Numbered from the stretch's first letter, positions 1 through 6,557 are shown. The stretch is DNA of 10,038 bases from W2P13-069 sp051876105 (GCA_051876105.1 JBJEHN010000019.1:1-10038), one strand, 5' to 3'. Notes: generated from the sequence alone by a model not told the origin. Numbers and translations are program-made.

Positions 1-106
1 AGGCAGGGTCATACTGAAAGGTGATTTTGCCGTCCCGGCTTTCGGAGAGGGTGCCGCAAAACACCCCGGCGATGTAGAGGTCGAGCTCGCTAGCGATGGG
101 ATTCAT
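1..106 (-). CDS. hipA: HipA-like kinase toxin, N-terminal fragment (cut by window edge)
   Basis: Only the first 35 residues are inside the window. They read MNPIASELDLYIAGVFCGTL and then SESRDGKITFQYDPA. This matches the N-terminal subdomain of HipA-family proteins, where a short strand 'ELDVYlnG..vGtL' is followed by 'g.l.F.Y'. HipA toxins are serine/threonine protein kinases; the best-known one phosphorylates glutamyl-tRNA synthetase and is neutralised by HipB. The ATG overlaps the stop of the upstream hipB-like gene in an ATGA arrangement, and a GAGGAG Shine-Dalgarno lies 5 bases before it, so the two are translationally coupled. The kinase core is outside the window, so activity cannot be judged. 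Family assignment rests on this short N-terminus plus the antitoxin-first gene order. Confidence 0.75.
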   Translation of the reverse strand, partial: MNPIASELDLYIAGVFCGTLSESRDGKITFQYDPA

Positions 107-420
107 CTCGGCTCCTCGTCATCGAGTTTCCAGAGGTCTCCCAGCTCGTATTCGGGAACTGGAACAGCGCTGGCAGCGGGTGGGCGCTTGGACGCAGGGA
201 GGTTGCCGTCATATTCGACGAACATCGACAAGCCCAGCACATCGAGCAGCTTGAGATAGTTGCCCAGGCCGAAGTTCGGGCTCTCGCCCTGCTCGAGGGC
301 ATAGAGCGTCCGAGCACCGATGCCGGTTTGCGTGGCAAGCGCTGCACGCGACAACCCCCTGTCCTCACGCACGCGCCGAATGATGCTCCCTGCCGCCTCG
401 CTGCTCCTCACCTTACCCAT
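103..420 (-). CDS. hipB: HipB-like XRE-family antitoxin/transcriptional regulator
   Basis: A 105-residue DNA-binding protein with one XRE/Cro-type helix-turn-helix at about residues 12-64 (SIIRRVREDRGLSRAALA, then QTGIGARTLYALEQGESPN). The C-terminal 40 residues are Pro/Glu/Asp-rich and probably contact the toxin. HipB-type antitoxins bind HipA and repress their own operon. I chose the ATG at 420 because AAGGGG sits 5 bases upstream; a GTG two codons earlier (426) is too close to that site. The gene lies directly upstream of, and overlaps by 4 bases, the hipA-like gene, which is the usual antitoxin-toxin order. Two related half-palindromic sites overlap its probable promoter, consistent with autoregulation (inference). 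Confidence 0.8.
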   Translation of the reverse strand: MGKVRSSEAAGSIIRRVREDRGLSRAALATQTGIGARTLYALEQGESPNFGLGNYLKLLDVLGLSMFVEYDGNLPASKRPPAASAVPVPEYELGDLWKLDDEEPR

Positions 421-440
421 GGGCACCCCTTCAAATTGCC

Positions 441-488
441 GTATTCTGCAATACGCAATATATAGCGTTATGCTGAATACAGCAATAT
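441..488 (-). promoter_or_regulatory. hipBA promoter with two operator-like repeats
   Basis: Read on the minus strand, a -35-like TTGCTG and a -10-like TATATT are separated by 17 bases. Two related sites bracket this promoter. One is TATTGCTGTATTC (487-475), which also lies within the palindrome TGCTG-N4-CAGCA at 471-484. The other is GTATTGCAGAATAC (454-441), a palindrome with GTATT/AATAC arms. Their starts are about 34 bp apart, close to three helical turns. This layout is what an autoregulating HipB-type repressor would need. Binding by the neighbouring HipB is inferred. Confidence 0.5.
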
Positions 489-536
489 CCGCCTAGCAAA
501 CCGCCCCTAAAACACCAACCGCAAGCGCACAGGGGC

Positions 537-565
537 GCGCCCGGGCGCTGAAGGCTCCCGGGCGC
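537..565 (-). terminator. Stem-loop downstream of trpB2 (possible terminator, no U-tract)
   Basis: The arms GCGCCCGGG and CCCGGGCGC pair perfectly (9 bp) around an 11-base loop. It lies between the trpB2 stop and the hipB promoter, so ending trpB2 transcription is a reasonable job. There is no run of T directly after it on either strand; the nearest is GTTTTAG about 20 bases further on. The stretch between the trpB2 stop and the stem (about 576-625) is almost pure purine on the minus strand, with several GAG/GGAG repeats. A Rho-dependent end or simple mRNA 3'-end protection are alternatives. Confidence 0.4.
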
Positions 566-627
566 ACTTGAGGCGGAACGCTCCCCCTCGTTCCCTCTCG
601 TTCTGTCTCGCTCCTCCTCCCCCGCTG

Positions 628-2013
628 TTACTGCAGGCCCTCGATGTGAGGGATGGTGGCAAAGCCGGCCTCGAGCTCCTCCTCCGTGGGGATGTGGTCG
701 GTCATGGTGCCGTTGTTGAACGCCTCGTAGGCCTTCATGTCGAAGTACCCCGTGCCCGTCAGGCCGAAGAGGATCGTCTTCTCCTCGCCGGTCTGCGCGC
801 ACTTCTTGGCCTCCTCCATGGCCACGCAGATGGCATGCGCGCTCTCCGGCGCGGGCAGGATGGTCTCCAGGCGCGCGAACTCCTCGGTCGCGGCGAAGAC
901 GTCGGTCTGCTTGACGGCCACGGCCTCCAGGTAGCCGTCGTGCTTGAGCTTGGAGATGATGGGGCTCATGCCGTGATAGCGCAGGCCGCCGGCGTGGTCG
1001 GGGCTAGGCAGGAAGCCGTTGCCCAGGGTGTACATCTTGCACAGCGGGCAGGTCTGGCCCGTGTCCGCAAAGTCGTAGGCGTAGCGGCCGCGCGTGAGGC
1101 TGGGGCAGCTGGCGGGCTCGACGGCGATGAAGCGGGTGTCCGGGCGCTCGCCCTTGAGCTTGTCGCGCATGAACGGCGCGATGAGGCCGCCCAGGTTGGA
1201 GCCGCCGCCCGCGCAGCCGATGACGATGTCGGGGTACTCGCCCAGCTGCTCCATGGCGGTGTAGGACTCCAGGCCGATCACGGACTGGTGCAGCACCACC
1301 TGGTTGAGCACGCTGCCCAGCTGGTAGCGGCCCTTGTTGCCCGGCACGTTGAGCGCGCGCTCGACGGCCTCGGAGATAGCGGTGCCCAGCGAGCCGGTGG
1401 AGCTGGGGTTGTCCGCCAGCATCTTCTTGCCGATCTCTGTGGTGTCAGAGGGTGACGGGGTCACTGTGGCGTTGAAGGTCTGCATGATCGAGCGGCGGAA
1501 GGGCTTTTGCTCGTAGCTGCACTTCACCATGAAGACGTCCAGGTCGACGCCGAAGTGGTCCGCCGCCTCGGAAAGCGCGGTGCCCCACTGGCCGGCGCCG
1601 GTCTCGGTCGTGATCTTGTCGAGCTCCTGCTCCTTGGCGTAGTAGGCCTGCGCGATGGCGGAGTTGAGCTTGTGCGAGCCGGAGGTGTTGTTGCCCTCGA
1701 ACTTGTAGTAGATCTTGGCCGGCGTGCCCAGCGCCTTCTCCAGGTTGTAGGCGCGGCACAGCGGGCTAGGGCGGTAGACCTTGTACATCTCCAGGATGGG
1801 CTCGGGGATGTCGAAGTAGGGCGTGGTGTCGTCGAGCTCCTGCTCCACCAGCTTGTCGCAGAAGACGGGCGCGATGTCTTCTGCAGTGGCGATCTTGCCG
1901 TTGGGCAGGCGCATGGGTTCGGGCGGCTCGGGCATGTCGGCCCTGAGGTTGTACCAGCGGGTGGGGATCTGGTCCTGGGTGAGGTACAGGCGGTAGGGTG
2001 CTTGCTGTGTCAT
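628..2013 (-). CDS. trpB2: TrpB2-type tryptophan synthase beta chain (PLP enzyme)
   Basis: A 461-residue cytoplasmic PLP enzyme that condenses L-serine with indole to give L-tryptophan. The long N-terminus with IPTRWYNLRADMP and RLPNGKIATAEDIAP marks the TrpB2 branch rather than the shorter TrpB1 that pairs tightly with TrpA. The PLP lysine is K115 in GSHKLNSA. The catalytic glutamate is E137 in TETGAGQWG, and the phosphate-binding loop is GCAGGGSNLGG. Length is normal for the branch. The ATG at 2013 is chosen because AAAGGAA lies 5 bases upstream; a longer in-frame reading to 2139 would run through the attenuator terminator. No trpA or other trp gene is nearby, so indole salvage is the likely role (inference). 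It is preceded by a Trp-codon leader and an attenuator. Confidence 0.92.
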   Translation of the reverse strand: MTQQAPYRLYLTQDQIPTRWYNLRADMPEPPEPMRLPNGKIATAEDIAPVFCDKLVEQELDDTTPYFDIPEPILEMYKVYRPSPLCRAYNLEKALGTPAKIYYKFEGNNTSGSHKLNSAIAQAYYAKEQELDKITTETGAGQWGTALSEAADHFGVDLDVFMVKCSYEQKPFRRSIMQTFNATVTPSPSDTTEIGKKMLADNPSSTGSLGTAISEAVERALNVPGNKGRYQLGSVLNQVVLHQSVIGLESYTAMEQLGEYPDIVIGCAGGGSNLGGLIAPFMRDKLKGERPDTRFIAVEPASCPSLTRGRYAYDFADTGQTCPLCKMYTLGNGFLPSPDHAGGLRYHGMSPIISKLKHDGYLEAVAVKQTDVFAATEEFARLETILPAPESAHAICVAMEEAKKCAQTGEEKTILFGLTGTGYFDMKAYEAFNNGTMTDHIPTEEELEAGFATIPHIEGLQ

Positions 2014-2106
2014 GGCGGTTCCTTTCGTCTCGTTCGCCGTTTGCCTTGAGCAAATCCTGCGTTGCGAGGCGCTTGTGGGAACGCCGCCCGTCTTCACTCC
2101 CCGCAA

Positions 2107-2135
2107 CGAAAAAGACCCTCGGATTACCGAGGGCC
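2107..2135 (-). terminator. trp attenuator: intrinsic terminator before trpB2
   Basis: On the minus-strand transcript, CCCUCGG-UAAU-CCGAGGG forms a perfect 7-bp stem with a tetraloop, followed by UCUUUUU. This is a textbook intrinsic terminator. It lies between the Trp leader peptide and the trpB2 start, so it can only act as a conditional stop. Its 5' part can instead pair with an upstream segment (see the antiterminator feature). Confidence 0.85.
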
Positions 2136-2191
2136 TCATGATCGTGTGCGCAGGATGAAGCTTCGATAACCCGGGTCAGGACTCCTTGCGC
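2121..2191 (-). promoter_or_regulatory. Antiterminator and pause pairing of the trp attenuator
   Basis: Directly after the leader-peptide stop, GGGUUAUCGA (2172-2163) can pair over 10 contiguous positions, including two G-U pairs, with UCGGUAAUCC (2130-2121). The latter contains most of the terminator's left arm and loop, so the two structures exclude each other. A competing stem pairs GCGCAAGGA (2191-2183, immediately after the Trp codons) with UCCUGCGC (2155-2148) with one bulge, enclosing the antiterminator strand in its loop. A ribosome stalled at the Trp codons would break this second stem and free the antiterminator. The pairings are visible in the sequence; the mechanism is inferred from the classical trp attenuator. 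Confidence 0.7.
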
Positions 2192-2262
2192 CACCACCAA
2201 GCACGTGCAACCGCCGCTGCGTTGGCAGCGGTAGAAGCGATCTGTGCGTTGATGAAGGTCAC
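2176..2262 (-). CDS. trpL: Trp leader peptide (28 aa, three consecutive Trp codons)
   Basis: A short frame starting with GTG and ending in VARAWWWRKES followed by TGA. Tryptophan is the rarest amino acid, so three UGG codons in a row in a 28-codon frame are very unlikely by chance. A GAAAGG Shine-Dalgarno lies 8 bases before the GTG. The Trp codons end 15 bases before the stop codon, next to the mutually exclusive RNA stems and the intrinsic terminator ahead of trpB2. The product itself probably has no function; its translation senses charged tRNA-Trp. The start codon is the least certain part, because an upstream in-frame reading is open. Confidence 0.85.
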   Translation of the reverse strand: MTFINAQIASTAANAAAVARAWWWRKES

Positions 2263-2294
2263 GGTGCGAGCCTTTCTCGTTCGGGTTCGGTGGC

Positions 2295-2322
2295 AGTCTA
2301 GCACTCCAGCGTGATAAAGCAA
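2295..2322 (-). promoter_or_regulatory. Probable promoter of the trpL-trpB2 unit
   Basis: On the minus strand TTGCTT and TAGACT are separated by 16 bases, placing the start of transcription about 20-30 bases before the leader-peptide GTG. Both hexamers are recognisable versions of the sigma-70-type consensus. It lies downstream of the metQ stem-loop, giving trpB2 its own transcript. Confidence 0.5.
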
Positions 2323-2531
2323 GGAGCGATTTGCGCGAGTTCCCCCAAGTGTTGGCCTGCAACGGTGGCAGCCCCTCCATGCGAGAGCCGCTAAGGGCCG
2401 CACCCAGCTCGGGCCAGAGAGCTCGTATTGTTCTTGCAGGGTTAATAAAGGCGCTGTAAGGCCACAATGGAGCTGCTCCTCTCGTCTGAGCGGAGACGAC
2501 TGCGCGCAGCCTGCCTCGCCCGCACCACGCG
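2323..2531. other. Non-coding spacer between metQ terminator and trp promoter
   Basis: About 200 bases with no convincing gene on either strand. The only structure seen is an inverted repeat, TCGTCT and AGACGA with a 6-base loop (2482-2499), and a short AT-rich spot GTTAATAAAG near 2441-2450. Neither can be assigned a function from the sequence. Confidence 0.4.
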
Positions 2532-2566
2532 CGAGGGGCCCGCGGCTGATAGCTGCGGGCCCCTCG
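2532..2566 (-). terminator. Strong stem-loop after metQ (likely terminator)
   Basis: The arms CGAGGGGCCCGC and GCGGGCCCCTCG are perfectly complementary over 12 bp. The stem can continue inward by four more pairs (one G-U) to a three-base loop. It begins 25 bases after the metQ stop codon. No T-run follows on the minus strand, so it does not meet the full intrinsic-terminator rule, but its stability and place make transcript termination or 3'-end protection likely. Confidence 0.6.
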
Positions 2567-2591
2567 TTGCTTGCTGCGGCGAGCGCTGCGT

Positions 2592-3461
2592 TTAGAAGAT
2601 GGGGAGCACGGCGCCGTCGTAGGTGTTGTTGATGTAGTCGCGCACCTCATCGGAGTTGAGCGCGTCTGCCAGGGCCAGGATCTTGGGGTCGTTGGCCAGG
2701 TCGGGGCTGGTCACCAGGAGGTTAGCGTAGGTCTGGGCGGCGGTGCCGTTGGGGTCCTCGATCTCGAGCGCGTCCTTGGCAGGGTTGAGCCCGGCCTCGA
2801 TGGCATAGTTCGAGTTGATGGCGGCGATGGCCACATCCTCAAGGGAGCGGGGAATCTGCGCGGCCTCAAGCTCGACGAACTCGAGCCCCAGCGGGTTGGA
2901 GGTGATGTCCTTGGGGGTGGCGGTGATGCCTGCGGCGTCGTCGACCTCGATCAGGCCAGCCTGCTCGAGCAGCAGCAGGGCGCGGGCCTCGTTGGTGGTG
3001 TCGTTGGGGACGGCGACCTTGTCGCCCTTGGCGAGTTCGTCAAGGGAGCTCTTGGAGCCGGCGTACAGGCCGAAGGGCTCGTAGTGCACGCTGCGCACGC
3101 TCACCAGGTCGGTGCCGTTCTCCTCGTTGTAGGAGTCGAGGTAGGGCTGGTGCTGGAAGTAGTTGGCGTCTGCTGCGCCCTCGGTCACAGCCACATTGGG
3201 CTGGATGTAGTCGCTGAACTCAACGACGTCGAGGGTGTAGCCCTGGGCCTCGAGCAGCGGCGCCACAACGTCCTTCAGGATCTCTGCATGCGGGGTGGGG
3301 ACGGCGGCCACGGTGATGGTCTTGTCCTCTGCGGGGGCCTCGCTGCTGCCGCTGTTCGCATTGCTGCTCGCGCCGCAGCCGGCAAGGCCGAGGCTTGCCA
3401 CCAGCGCTGCGGATGCCCCAAGGACCAGCGCCCTGCGGGTGATGCTGTTTGCGATCTTCAT
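2592..3461 (-). CDS. metQ: MetQ/NlpA-family substrate-binding lipoprotein
   Basis: A 289-residue lipid-anchored binding protein of the NlpA/MetQ family, which delivers methionine (D or L) or related compounds to the MetNI ABC transporter. The N-terminus has basic residues (K2, R9, R10), a hydrophobic stretch, and the lipobox LAGC with the lipidated Cys at position 29, followed by a Ser/Asn/Glu linker. The family signature is clear: VPTPHAEILKDVV, then FSDYIQPNVAV, ANYFQHQPYLD, and HYEPFGLYAGSK, and the NDTTNEARALLLLEQAGLI block. The ATG at 3461 has GAGGAG 7 bases upstream. No metN or metI is in the window, and the gene appears monocistronic, divergent from the opine-dehydrogenase-like gene. 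The exact ligand cannot be read from the sequence. Confidence 0.9.
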   Translation of the reverse strand: MKIANSITRRALVLGASAALVASLGLAGCGASSNANSGSSEAPAEDKTITVAAVPTPHAEILKDVVAPLLEAQGYTLDVVEFSDYIQPNVAVTEGAADANYFQHQPYLDSYNEENGTDLVSVRSVHYEPFGLYAGSKSSLDELAKGDKVAVPNDTTNEARALLLLEQAGLIEVDDAAGITATPKDITSNPLGLEFVELEAAQIPRSLEDVAIAAINSNYAIEAGLNPAKDALEIEDPNGTAAQTYANLLVTSPDLANDPKILALADALNSDEVRDYINNTYDGAVLPIF

Positions 3462-3479
3462 GTTCTCTCTCCTCGTCTG

Positions 3480-3494
3480 TAGACCTGTGGTCTA
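3480..3494 (-). promoter_or_regulatory. Small hairpin just upstream of the metQ ribosome-binding site
   Basis: TAGACC-ACA-GGTCTA (minus strand) forms a perfect 6-bp stem with a 3-base loop, ending 6 bases before the GAGGAG Shine-Dalgarno. It could influence ribosome access or mRNA stability. No SAM riboswitch or T-box consensus is visible around it. Confidence 0.3.
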
Positions 3495-3613
3495 GTGTGG
3501 TCGGATTCCTCCCTGGCCGAGTAGCCGAATAGCTCCAAGGAGGTGTTGGCTCGCCATGGTACGGGCAGAAAACGCCCAGCTCAAGGGCCTGGGCCATAGC
3601 GATTTGCGTCACA

Positions 3614-3648
3614 TTGCCTTCGGTAATTCCTATAGATAAACTAGGAAT
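3614..3648. promoter_or_regulatory. Inverted repeat in the metQ/opine-dehydrogenase divergent region
   Basis: ATTCCTA and TAGGAAT form a perfect 7-bp inverted repeat around 9 bases (3626-3648). It lies in the most AT-rich part of the 315-bp divergent region. Weak promoter hexamers overlap it in both directions: TTGCCT-N17-TAAACT on the plus strand, and TGGCCA-N17-TATAGG on the minus strand. A shared operator for both genes is a reasonable guess; no regulator gene is adjacent. The rest of the region (3462-3776) shows no other gene. Confidence 0.35.
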
Positions 3649-3741
3649 AGCTGGCCATCGGTTTTATGTTTGGGAGAGCACGAGCTCAGGGCCGCCGCGG
3701 GGCTTTCGGGCCCTATACTCGAGTGAGCTGAAAACGAATCC

Positions 3742-3755
3742 GGCCGCGCGCGGCC
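3742..3755. repeat. 14-bp GC palindrome in the 5' leader of the plus-strand gene
   Basis: GGCCGCGCGCGGCC is a perfect palindrome 7 bases before the GAAGGAGG Shine-Dalgarno of the next gene. It could form a short hairpin in the leader mRNA. A TATACT hexamer at 3714-3719 could be the -10 element of that gene, but no good -35 is seen. Confidence 0.3.
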
Positions 3756-3776
3756 TGGCGATAGAAGGAGGAAGGC

Positions 3777-5021
3777 ATGGCCTTGTTTGACCTGAACCTG
3801 AGCGAGTACAAAGACAGCCCCATCGCGATCTTGGGTGGCGGCGCTGTGGGCAAGACTTGCGGCGCGGACTGCGCGCTGGCGGGCCAGGAGGTGCGCATCT
3901 GCGACCTCGACCCCTTCTTCGACAAGACCCTCGGCAGCATCCTGAAGACCGGCATCACCCTGCAGGACAAGGCACCGGGCACCCAGACCAAGTACGGCTT
4001 CCGCCGCATGGGCAAAGGCGAGTTTGCCATGGCCACCAACTCCGTGGCCGAGTGCGTGAAGGGCGCCAAGCTCATCATCGTGGGCATCCCCTCCATCGCC
4101 CACGAGGTCTTCTTCAAGGAGCTCATCCCCGCCCTTGAAGACGGTCAGATCGTCCATATCATCCCGGACAACTACGGCTCGCTCAAGCTGCGCAAGATGA
4201 TGCGCGAGGCAGGCTGCACCAAGAGGGTCATCATCGGCGGTTGGAGCAGCGCGCCCTACGGTACCCGCGTCGACACCGAGGGCGGCGTGGTCAAGCCCAC
4301 CAACAGCCTGGTCTACCGCGCCATCACCCTGCGCGGCGCAGCGCTCCCCGCAGCAGACACGCCCACCTTCATCGAGAGCTCCAAGCTGCTGGGCTGCTTC
4401 GACGCCATCACCACTGGGGACGGCGCTGTGGCGGGCGAGGACGTGCTCGACATCGGCTTCTCCAACGTCAACCCCGTCATCCACGTCCCCGGCACGCTGC
4501 TGGGTGTTTCGACCATGGAGAACTTCTCCACCGTGCTGCACATGAACAAGCACGACTACTCCATCTACAGCCACTCCTTCTGCCCCTCCATCAGCGAGGT
4601 GCAGTACCAGTTCTACAACGAGGAGATCGCCCTGGCGCAGGCCATCGGCTGCGGCATCCAGCCCTTCAAGAAGGAGGTCTTCTTCCAGCGCACCAGCGTG
4701 CTCGGCGAGGAGTACATGGGTGCGGGCTGCATCGTGCCATTCGATGAGGAGTGGGAGGTCGGCTACGGCACCGGCCCCTTCAGCATCAACAACCGCTACG
4801 TCACCGAGGATGTGCCTGTGGGCTGCCATGTCTACCACGAGCTGGGCAAGAAGTTCGGCGTGCCCACCCCCATCATCGACTCCATGATCGTGCTGGGCGG
4901 CGTGATGAACCACACCAACTTCTTCGAAACCGGCCTCACGCTGGAGCAGCTGGGCATCGCGCATCTGAGCCGCGAGCAGCTGCTCGACTACCTCCACACC
5001 GGGGCATACGTCGAAGCCTAG
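3777..5021 (+). CDS. NAD/NADP octopine/nopaline dehydrogenase-family protein
   Basis: A 414-residue cytosolic oxidoreductase. The N-terminal Rossmann fold has ILGGGAVGKTCG (G20-x-G22-x-x-G25) and an acidic D43 at the end of the second strand, which favours NAD. The block GIPSIAHEVFFKELIPAL and PDNYGS are typical of opine dehydrogenases. The C-terminal helical domain contains SNVNPVIHVPGTLL, where H236 matches the catalytic His of octopine dehydrogenases. Family members reductively join an amino acid to a 2-oxo acid or catalyse the reverse; the substrate cannot be told here. The start has a strong GAAGGAGG site 5 bases upstream. It is divergent from metQ and apparently monocistronic. Confidence 0.85.
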   Translation: MALFDLNLSEYKDSPIAILGGGAVGKTCGADCALAGQEVRICDLDPFFDKTLGSILKTGITLQDKAPGTQTKYGFRRMGKGEFAMATNSVAECVKGAKLIIVGIPSIAHEVFFKELIPALEDGQIVHIIPDNYGSLKLRKMMREAGCTKRVIIGGWSSAPYGTRVDTEGGVVKPTNSLVYRAITLRGAALPAADTPTFIESSKLLGCFDAITTGDGAVAGEDVLDIGFSNVNPVIHVPGTLLGVSTMENFSTVLHMNKHDYSIYSHSFCPSISEVQYQFYNEEIALAQAIGCGIQPFKKEVFFQRTSVLGEEYMGAGCIVPFDEEWEVGYGTGPFSINNRYVTEDVPVGCHVYHELGKKFGVPTPIIDSMIVLGGVMNHTNFFETGLTLEQLGIAHLSREQLLDYLHTGAYVEA

Positions 5022-5034
5022 CGCCCGCCGCGGA

Positions 5035-5059
5035 TGCTCCGTCGGCAGGCGCCGGAGCA
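5035..5059 (+). terminator. Weak stem-loop after the opine-dehydrogenase-like gene
   Basis: TGCTCCG and CGGAGCA pair over 7 bp around an 11-base loop, starting 13 bases after the stop codon. No T-run follows. It is placed where a terminator is expected between two convergent genes, but the evidence is modest. Confidence 0.35.
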
Positions 5060-5102
5060 AGCCAGCCCGCCTTCAACGCGAGGGCTGCTGGGCGCGGGCT
5101 AG

Positions 5103-5229
5103 CCTGCAAGCCCCTCGAAGGTGCGCCCCAGCTTCTCGAGCCTCTCGCGACGGCAGCACCGAAGGCAGAGAAGTCCAACAGAGCCTCGTCCTCGTCCCGC
5201 TCCACTGTTGCGCAGTGCGTGTAGTCCAT
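5103..5229 (-). pseudogene. Possible frameshifted remnant of a small gene
   Basis: On the minus strand, an ATG at 5229 opens a frame reading MDYTHCATVERDEDEALLDF and then SAFGAAV, an acidic stretch with ordinary codon use. After this point the frame becomes Arg/Ser/Gly-rich, whereas the -1/+1 neighbour reads RERLEKLGRTFEGLAG and stops. Joining the two would give a plausible 40-residue acidic, then amphipathic, chain. It lies directly downstream of the ATPase gene on the same strand. I do not recognise the family and the signal is short, so chance is a real alternative. Confidence 0.2.
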
Positions 5230-5252
5230 GTACTGCCCTTCTGTTCGGCCAT

Positions 5253-6494
5253 TTATAAGGAAAGAAGCTCCAAATCCGAGGCCATGAAGTCAACCAGGTT
5301 CAAGTGCCGCACGCCTTCGCGCTCCTGCAACAAGGGATCGAGAGTGAAAAGGAAGCGCGGATAGCTGTCTTTGATGTAGGCAAAGGGGCGGTACTCGCGG
5401 TCCTCTGTGTCTGATTCGGCGATAGTGAGAGCAACCTGTATGTATGCGTAGCTGTTCCTTTTACGAGCGATGAAGTCGCATTCCAGCTTGCCGATGCGGC
5501 CAACTGACAGCTTGTAACCCTGTGAGCGCAGATAGATGTAGAGCACGTTCTCGAGAGAGGGGCCGTAGTTCAGGCGGACATCCACGTTTCGCGCAAAGTA
5601 GATGCCAGGATCAGCGAGATAGTACTTCTCCTCCCCCCGCAATGACTTGCGCGACTTCAAGTCGAAGCGCTCGCATTTGTAGATAACCTTCGCATTCAAA
5701 AGCAGCTCGATATACGAGGCGATAGTCCTGCGCTGGATGGGGACCTTCTCGACCGTGTTGAAATGCTCCACCAAGTTGGTGATGCTCGTCGGGGCGCCAA
5801 AGTTGTTGATGATGTACGACATCACCCGCTCGAAGGTATCTACGTTGCGGATCTTTCTGCAGGATTTTATGTCCTTGTCTACGATCTGGTTGACGACCTC
5901 CTCTATGTAGCTCGCCTTGGCCTCCAGGTCGTCATACTCGAGAGACCGAGGGAAACCTCCGTAACGCAGGTACTCTTCGAACTCCAGCCGATTGTCTTGG
6001 AGGGGCTTGTTCAGAAAACGCTTCATCCCCAGGTACTCGCTGAAGGAGAGGGTGAACAACTCGAACTCGATGTAGCGGCCGGTCAACTTGGTGACGAGCT
6101 CGCCGGAGAGCAGGTAAGAGTTCGATCCTGTTATGAAGATGGAGAAGCCCCCGTCGGCTATATAGGAGTTGACAACCGTCTCGAAACCCTCGACGTTTTG
6201 AACCTCGTCGATGAACAGGTACTTGAAATCATCATCGGCAATGTTCGACTCGATCAGAGCGTCGAGTTGGTCGGGAGTCTTGACGCGCCTGTTGCCCCTC
6301 TTGTCGAGATCGATGTAGATGATGTCCTTCTCGGCAACACCGCGGCTTACAAGCTCCTCAACTATCGATTGCATGAGGCATGACTTGCCACAGCGCCGAA
6401 TGCCGGTGATGACCTTGATCAGGTCGTCGTCATAAAACGGTCTGATCTTCTCGAGGTACTTCTCACGGTGATACAGCTTCTTGGAACCCCTCAT
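5253..6494 (-). CDS. AAA ATPase with C-terminal DUF4143 domain
   Basis: A 413-residue protein of the AAA_14/DUF4143 family. The ATPase part has Walker A GIRRCGKS (31-38 from the ATG) and Walker B YLFIDEVQ (acidic pair 96-97), then FITGSNSYLLSGELVTKLTGRYIEF, a family hallmark, and FSEYLG, RYGGFPRSL. The C-terminal part has the family's nuclease-like fold, ECDFIARKRNSYAYIQVALT, where the usual catalytic Lys after the QV strand is absent, so cleavage is doubtful. Members are abundant, often horizontally moved, and of unknown role. GAAGAGG lies 8 bases before the ATG at 6494; a GTG one codon earlier (6497) is equally spaced. The gene looks more AT-rich than its neighbours and has inverted repeats upstream. 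Confidence 0.88.
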   Translation of the reverse strand: MRGSKKLYHREKYLEKIRPFYDDDLIKVITGIRRCGKSCLMQSIVEELVSRGVAEKDIIYIDLDKRGNRRVKTPDQLDALIESNIADDDFKYLFIDEVQNVEGFETVVNSYIADGGFSIFITGSNSYLLSGELVTKLTGRYIEFELFTLSFSEYLGMKRFLNKPLQDNRLEFEEYLRYGGFPRSLEYDDLEAKASYIEEVVNQIVDKDIKSCRKIRNVDTFERVMSYIINNFGAPTSITNLVEHFNTVEKVPIQRRTIASYIELLLNAKVIYKCERFDLKSRKSLRGEEKYYLADPGIYFARNVDVRLNYGPSLENVLYIYLRSQGYKLSVGRIGKLECDFIARKRNSYAYIQVALTIAESDTEDREYRPFAYIKDSYPRFLFTLDPLLQEREGVRHLNLVDFMASDLELLSL

Positions 6495-6557
6495 CACGAC
6501 AACCTCTTCGAGTGTCTTCTGCGGCTATCCCGCTGTCTTGTTAATTATCGTCAGCAA

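Noticed and set aside
568..2049. Long plus-strand frames opposite trpB2
   Set aside because: They are Leu/Val/Ala/Gly/Arg-rich mirror frames produced by the GC-rich third codon positions of trpB2; no ribosome-binding site or domain is seen.
2014..2139. N-terminal extension of TrpB2 by 42 residues
   Set aside because: The extension would translate through the attenuator terminator and lacks a Shine-Dalgarno site; the ATG at 2013 has a good one and gives the family's normal length.
2571..3482. 303-residue plus-strand frame opposite metQ
   Set aside because: It covers metQ and its signal peptide exactly on the other strand and has a repetitive Gly/Val/Leu composition typical of a shadow frame.
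3462..3776. SAM riboswitch or T-box upstream of metQ
   Set aside because: Neither the conserved SAM-I core nor the T-box motif (GGTGG-ACC region) could be found on the minus strand.
3630..5060. 476-residue minus-strand frame opposite the opine-dehydrogenase-like gene
   Set aside because: Ala/Val/Asp/His-rich composition without any motif; the plus-strand gene has a Rossmann motif, catalytic His and a strong ribosome-binding site.
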